From an uncultured Granulosicoccus sp. (lineage in GTDB: Bacteria; Pseudomonadota; Gammaproteobacteria; Granulosicoccales; Granulosicoccaceae), in contig CALKLO010000031.1 of the NCBI GenBank assembly GCA_937991945.1, positions 124,001-188,000 of the forward strand: 64,000 bases of DNA, read 5' to 3'. Both the position numbers and the translations under genes were made by a program. A model generated the notes under the pieces. It had not been told where the DNA came from and did no database searches. It saw only the letters and a list, made by a program, of their open reading frames with translations. Every line of letters starts with the position of its first letter. The stretch's first letter is position 1. Shown piece after piece: positions 59,886 to 64,000 of the stretch.

Positions 59886-60803
59886 ATGAGTCGCGTAATA
59901 GCAATAGCCAACCAGAAAGGCGGAGTCGGGAAAACCACCACCACGGTGAATTTATCTGCGGCCCTGGCCAACATGCAAAAGCGTGTACTACTTATTGATC
60001 TTGATCCACAGGGCAATGCGACCATGGGTTGTGGGGTCGATAAGTACGATGTTGAAAAGAGTGTTTTTGACGTTCTTGTCGATGACATGAGTATCTCTGA
60101 AGCGCGACAAGCCTCTCCCGAAAATAAGTGTGATGTGCTTCCGGCTAATGCTGATTTAACGGCCGCCGAAGTTGAGCTTATGAGTATGGAGCGACGTGAA
60201 CAGCGGTTAAACCTTGCGATACAGGCTGTCCGACCAGAATACGATTACATTCTTATCGATTGCCCTCCGTCACTTAATATACTGACGCTCAACGCATTTG
60301 TAGCGGCAGACAGCGTTTTAGTGCCTATTCAATGTGAGTACTACGCTCTTGAAGGTTTGTCCGCATTGCTTGAAACCATTGAAGGCGTTAGAGAAACCGT
60401 TAATCCTCAGCTAGAGATTGAAGGTCTACTAAGAACGATGTACGACGGCCGAAATCGTTTGGGTGTAGAAGTTTCAGCACAACTCATCCAGCACTTTGGC
60501 GATCAAGTTTTCCGCACAGTGGTGCCACGCAACGTCCGATTAGCCGAGGCTCCTAGCCATGGCGTGTCCATCATGCAGTACGATAAAACGTCGAGAGGCG
60601 CTTTAGCCTATTTAGCGTTAGCGGGTGAGATTTTGCGACAGCGTGCTAGACATGAAAAGTCAGCACCAACTCAAGCACCTGATGCGGTTAATGCGGAGAG
60701 TCATTCTGCCGTTAACGAGGAAGTCGTGAAAACACCCGCTTCATCCGACATCGCATCTCCAGAACAGCCTCGTAGCCCGGACATAGAAACAGCAGATGGC
60801 TAA
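59886..60803 (+). CDS. parA: ParA chromosome-partitioning ATPase
   Basis: The 305-residue deviant Walker ATPase forms a DNA-bound gradient that moves ParB-parS complexes. The deviant Walker A KGGVGKTTT is near residues 10-18, DLDPQGNATMG near 38-48, DYILIDCPPSLN near 118-129. Standard ParA ends near residue 255; here about 45 further residues, rich in Ala, Ser, Pro and Glu, form a likely disordered tail. ATG at 59886 fits homologues; an in-frame ATG at 59868 is possible. Its last eight bases overlap parB. Confidence 0.96.
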   Translation: MSRVIAIANQKGGVGKTTTTVNLSAALANMQKRVLLIDLDPQGNATMGCGVDKYDVEKSVFDVLVDDMSISEARQASPENKCDVLPANADLTAAEVELMSMERREQRLNLAIQAVRPEYDYILIDCPPSLNILTLNAFVAADSVLVPIQCEYYALEGLSALLETIEGVRETVNPQLEIEGLLRTMYDGRNRLGVEVSAQLIQHFGDQVFRTVVPRNVRLAEAPSHGVSIMQYDKTSRGALAYLALAGEILRQRARHEKSAPTQAPDAVNAESHSAVNEEVVKTPASSDIASPEQPRSPDIETADG

Positions 60804-61899
60804 ACGACCCAGAATGGGCAGAAACTTGGATGCACTGCTAGGCGGAGCATCACGCGAGCGCGCAAATACCGCTAATTCGCAAAACGCGAGTTCGGAAACA
60901 ACTGCCGAACCGAACACGGTAAGCCCTATGTCACCTGCGACGACTGATTCTTCAGTTAGCGCAATACCAAGTGTAACGGTGGTGCCTGCAAATCAGAACA
61001 GTGAGCCCACTACTTCGGCAGTAACTCTACCCGGTGTAGTTTCAAAACAGACAGATACGGTAAATTCGTCAAATACCGAGGCCAGCTCAGCTAAGGATTC
61101 AATCGTAAGCGAGCCAGCCGATAGGCTGCAAATGATTAGCATCGATAATATTCGTCGCGGAACTTATCAGCCTCGCCGCTTGTTTGATCAGACTCTATTA
61201 CAAGAGCTCTCAGACTCAATAAAGGCCGAAGGACTCATACAGCCTATTTTAGTGCGTCCTTTTGCGGGTGCATACGAATTGATCGCAGGCGAGCGTCGAT
61301 GGCGCGCTGCTCAATTGGCTGGTTTGACTGAATTGCCAGCAATCGTGCGCGAAATGCCCGATAAAACCGTCGCTGCTGTCGCTTTAATTGAAAACATACA
61401 ACGCAAAGATTTGAACCCGCTAGAAGAAGCGGCCGCTTTTGAGCGACTTTGCGATGAGTTTGGTATGACCCACAAGGCCGTTGCAGAATCTGTCGGCCGG
61501 TCACGAGCATCTGTGTCTAACTTGCTTCGCCTTCTAGAGCTTCATGACGAAGTGAAAGTATTGGTGGATAAAGGTGAAATAGAGATGGGGCATGCGCGAG
61601 CAATCCTGGGTGCGCCAAAAGAACAACAATTTGAAATAGCTCAACAAGTCATCGATCGAGGCTTAACGGTTCGTGCAGTTGAGAAGTTGGTTAGAGAACT
61701 TGTGGACGGTCCTGCCGATAAACCTGTTCCGTCTAAGCAATCTGTGATTGATCCTGACATTGAACGATTGAGTAAGAAGCTGGGTGAGACACTTGGTGCA
61801 TCAGTTAAAATTCAGCATAAATCGACTGGCGCCGGGAAGTTAGAAGTATCCTATTCGTCAGTTTCTGAGTTGCAGGGAATTCTCGCTCATATAAAATAA
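60796..61899 (+). CDS. parB: ParB chromosome-partitioning CTPase/DNA-binding protein
   Basis: The 367-residue protein loads at parS, spreads as a CTP-gated clamp and recruits ParA and SMC. The N-terminus has the ParA-stimulating MGRNLDALLGG motif. A Thr/Ser/Val-rich linker of about 85 residues (about 25-110) follows, unusually long. Then the CTP-binding domain (IRRGTYQPR, GERRWRAAQLAGL, ENIQRKDLNPLEEA) and a helix-turn-helix parS-binding domain (VGRSRASVSNLLRLLEL), ending in a dimerisation domain. The two parS sites in recF are its presumed targets. Confidence 0.97.
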   Translation: MAKRPRMGRNLDALLGGASRERANTANSQNASSETTAEPNTVSPMSPATTDSSVSAIPSVTVVPANQNSEPTTSAVTLPGVVSKQTDTVNSSNTEASSAKDSIVSEPADRLQMISIDNIRRGTYQPRRLFDQTLLQELSDSIKAEGLIQPILVRPFAGAYELIAGERRWRAAQLAGLTELPAIVREMPDKTVAAVALIENIQRKDLNPLEEAAAFERLCDEFGMTHKAVAESVGRSRASVSNLLRLLELHDEVKVLVDKGEIEMGHARAILGAPKEQQFEIAQQVIDRGLTVRAVEKLVRELVDGPADKPVPSKQSVIDPDIERLSKKLGETLGASVKIQHKSTGAGKLEVSYSSVSELQGILAHIK

Positions 61900-62047
61900 C
61901 GCGTGTTTTAAGCCTATTTTCAATATGTGTTGTGGTCGATATTAATAATAAGTATTCAGTTAAATACAAAGTCGCACCACGGTATTATGGACAAAGCGAT
62001 GTGACTAATTATTAAGTTGCAATTGTTTTTCTTTAAAAAAACGCTGC

Positions 62048-62053
62048 TATACT
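62048..62053 (+). promoter_or_regulatory. Possible -10 element of the atp operon promoter
   Basis: TATACT at 62048-62053 lies 71 bases before the atpI start, in a 224-base gap after parB that is AT-rich. I could not find a good -35 at 16-18 bases; TTGTTT about 19 bases upstream is the best match. Confidence 0.35.
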
Positions 62054-62123
62054 TCCGCTGCTCGAAGACGGTCGATTGGCTGATCTAGTTAGATTTGTTT
62101 GCGTAAACCTCAAGGACGTTGTC

Positions 62124-62516
62124 ATGCAACAAGCAGAACAACGACTGCAAGTCATCAGACAACTGCTGATTTGGCAGCTAGTAGGGGCTTTTACAGTAGG
62201 GCTAATTGCTCTATCGTGGGGGCAACACGCTGCAATAGGGGCATTTTTTGGGGGCATTATTGCTTGGCTTCCAAATTGTTATTTTGCTTACCGAGCCTTT
62301 AGGTTCCGGGGAGCGAGAGCGGCACGCTTAATTGTCCGCTCGTTTTATGCAGGTGCAGCAGGCAAGATGTTGCTCACGGCAGGTTTATTTGCGTTGGTGT
62401 TTGTAAACGTAAGGCCTCTAAATGCCCCAGCGGTATTTATAGGGTTTGCGACGGTACAAGCACTCAACTGGATGGTTCCTTTGGTTTTTGCCAAACGGGA
62501 TGCGCGAAAGAAGTGA
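62124..62516 (+). CDS. atpI: ATP synthase accessory subunit AtpI
   Basis: The 130-residue hydrophobic protein helps assemble the c-ring. It has four membrane segments, including WQLVGAFTVGLIALSWG, AAIGAFFGGIIAWLPNCYFAYRAF broken by GG, a KMLLTAGLFALVFV helix and a final FIGFATVQALNWMVPL. I chose the ATG at 62124, which has AAGGA seven bases upstream. The earlier start at 62076 adds 16 residues without support. First gene of the atp operon. Confidence 0.93.
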   Translation: MQQAEQRLQVIRQLLIWQLVGAFTVGLIALSWGQHAAIGAFFGGIIAWLPNCYFAYRAFRFRGARAARLIVRSFYAGAAGKMLLTAGLFALVFVNVRPLNAPAVFIGFATVQALNWMVPLVFAKRDARKK

Positions 62517-62562
62517 GCAAACGTTGCGACAGAAAGCAACGGGTGTGCGAGTTGTAGTATAA

Positions 62563-63453
<891 letters not shown>

Positions 63454-63493
63454 ATTTATCGCACGTTTTTTCTTTTATCATCATTAATCGTAA

Positions 63494-63769
<276 letters not shown>

Positions 63770-63823
63770 TCCCATTTACACCGACTTGTATCCTTTAAAG
63801 GGTCTTAGGACTGGAGAGCAAAC

Positions 63824-64000
63824 GTGAACCTGAATCTCACATTATTAGGTCAGGCCATCTCGTTCGCGATTTTCGTACTCTTTTGCATGAAGTATGTGTG
63901 GCCACCTATCATGGGTGCTCTACGCGAACGTCAGGCAAAGATTGCGGAAAGCCTCGCGGCAGCCGAACAAGGCGAGCAGCGACGTGAAGAGGCAGAGGCC
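63824..64000 (+). CDS. atpF: ATP synthase F0 subunit b, N-terminal fragment (cut by window edge)
   Basis: The first 59 codons of subunit b are present: [29 protein letters not shown] is the membrane anchor (interrupted here at its WPP turn), followed by the start of the long charged helix ([17 protein letters not shown]). The start is a GTG at 63824 with GGAGAG upstream. The rest of the stator subunit and presumably the other atp genes lie beyond the window. Confidence 0.96.
   Translation, partial: MNLNLTLLGQAISFAIFVLFCMKYVWPPIMGALRERQAKIAESLAAAEQGEQRREEAEA

Overview
The window is about 64 kb of a gammaproteobacterial chromosome around the replication origin. This rests on the dnaA-dnaN-recF-gyrB block beside rpmH-rnpA-yidD-yidC-mnmE, then mnmG-rsmG-parA-parB-atpI-atpB-atpE-atpF. 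It is supported by an LptM-type lipoprotein, the ubiquinone genes ubiE-ubiJ-ubiB and ubiD, the lysA-dapF-DUF484-xerC order, and proteins resembling Pseudomonas and E. coli counterparts. TRAP transport, a PAPS-type sulfotransferase and many signalling proteins suggest an aquatic heterotroph. I cannot name the genus from sequence alone.

Layout. 0.2-7.0 kb: the 5' end of polA (cut by the window edge), a LOG-family nucleotide hydrolase, two hybrid histidine kinases transcribed head to head, and a small basic protein. 7.0-12.7 kb: a tripartite TRAP transporter and an HpaI-type aldolase. 12.8-15.0 kb: a DUF6502 protein, a lipoprotein and a flavodoxin-like protein. 15-31 kb: mostly leftward housekeeping genes (uvrD, ubiB-ubiJ-ubiE, DUF971, hslU-hslV, xerC, DUF484, dapF, lysA, lptM), with rightward insertions of a sulfotransferase, a carbonic anhydrase, a PilZ-like protein and an esterase. 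31-40 kb: argH, hemD, a GAF-PAS-GGDEF-EAL protein, ubiD and prlC. 40.7-44.6 kb: a rightward cluster of a DUF2141 protein, an exported carotenoid oxygenase and a LytS/LytTR two-component pair. 44.7-51.0 kb: gyrB, recF, dnaN and dnaA leftward, with a probable oriC between dnaA and dnaN. 51.2-64.0 kb: rpmH through the start of atpF, rightward except for one ABC exporter.

Genes left of the origin run mostly leftward and genes right of it mostly rightward, as expected if replication diverges near 49-51 kb. DnaA has three perfect 9-mer boxes between dnaA and dnaN. ParB, encoded at 61 kb, has two canonical parS palindromes inside recF at 47.5 and 47.7 kb, so initiation and segregation sites lie close together.

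The TRAP operon carries a strong intrinsic terminator between the binding-protein gene and the membrane-subunit genes, which should make binding protein exceed permease.

I found no CRISPR array, insertion sequence, prophage, tRNA or rRNA. Most of the window is ordinary core genome. The most unusual parts are the exported carotenoid oxygenase/DUF2141/LytSR cluster, the head-to-head hybrid kinases (one with a hexanucleotide repeat tract, the other with a pseudo-receiver), the DUF6502 locus with its paired operator-like dyads, and the PilZ-like protein beside hslV.
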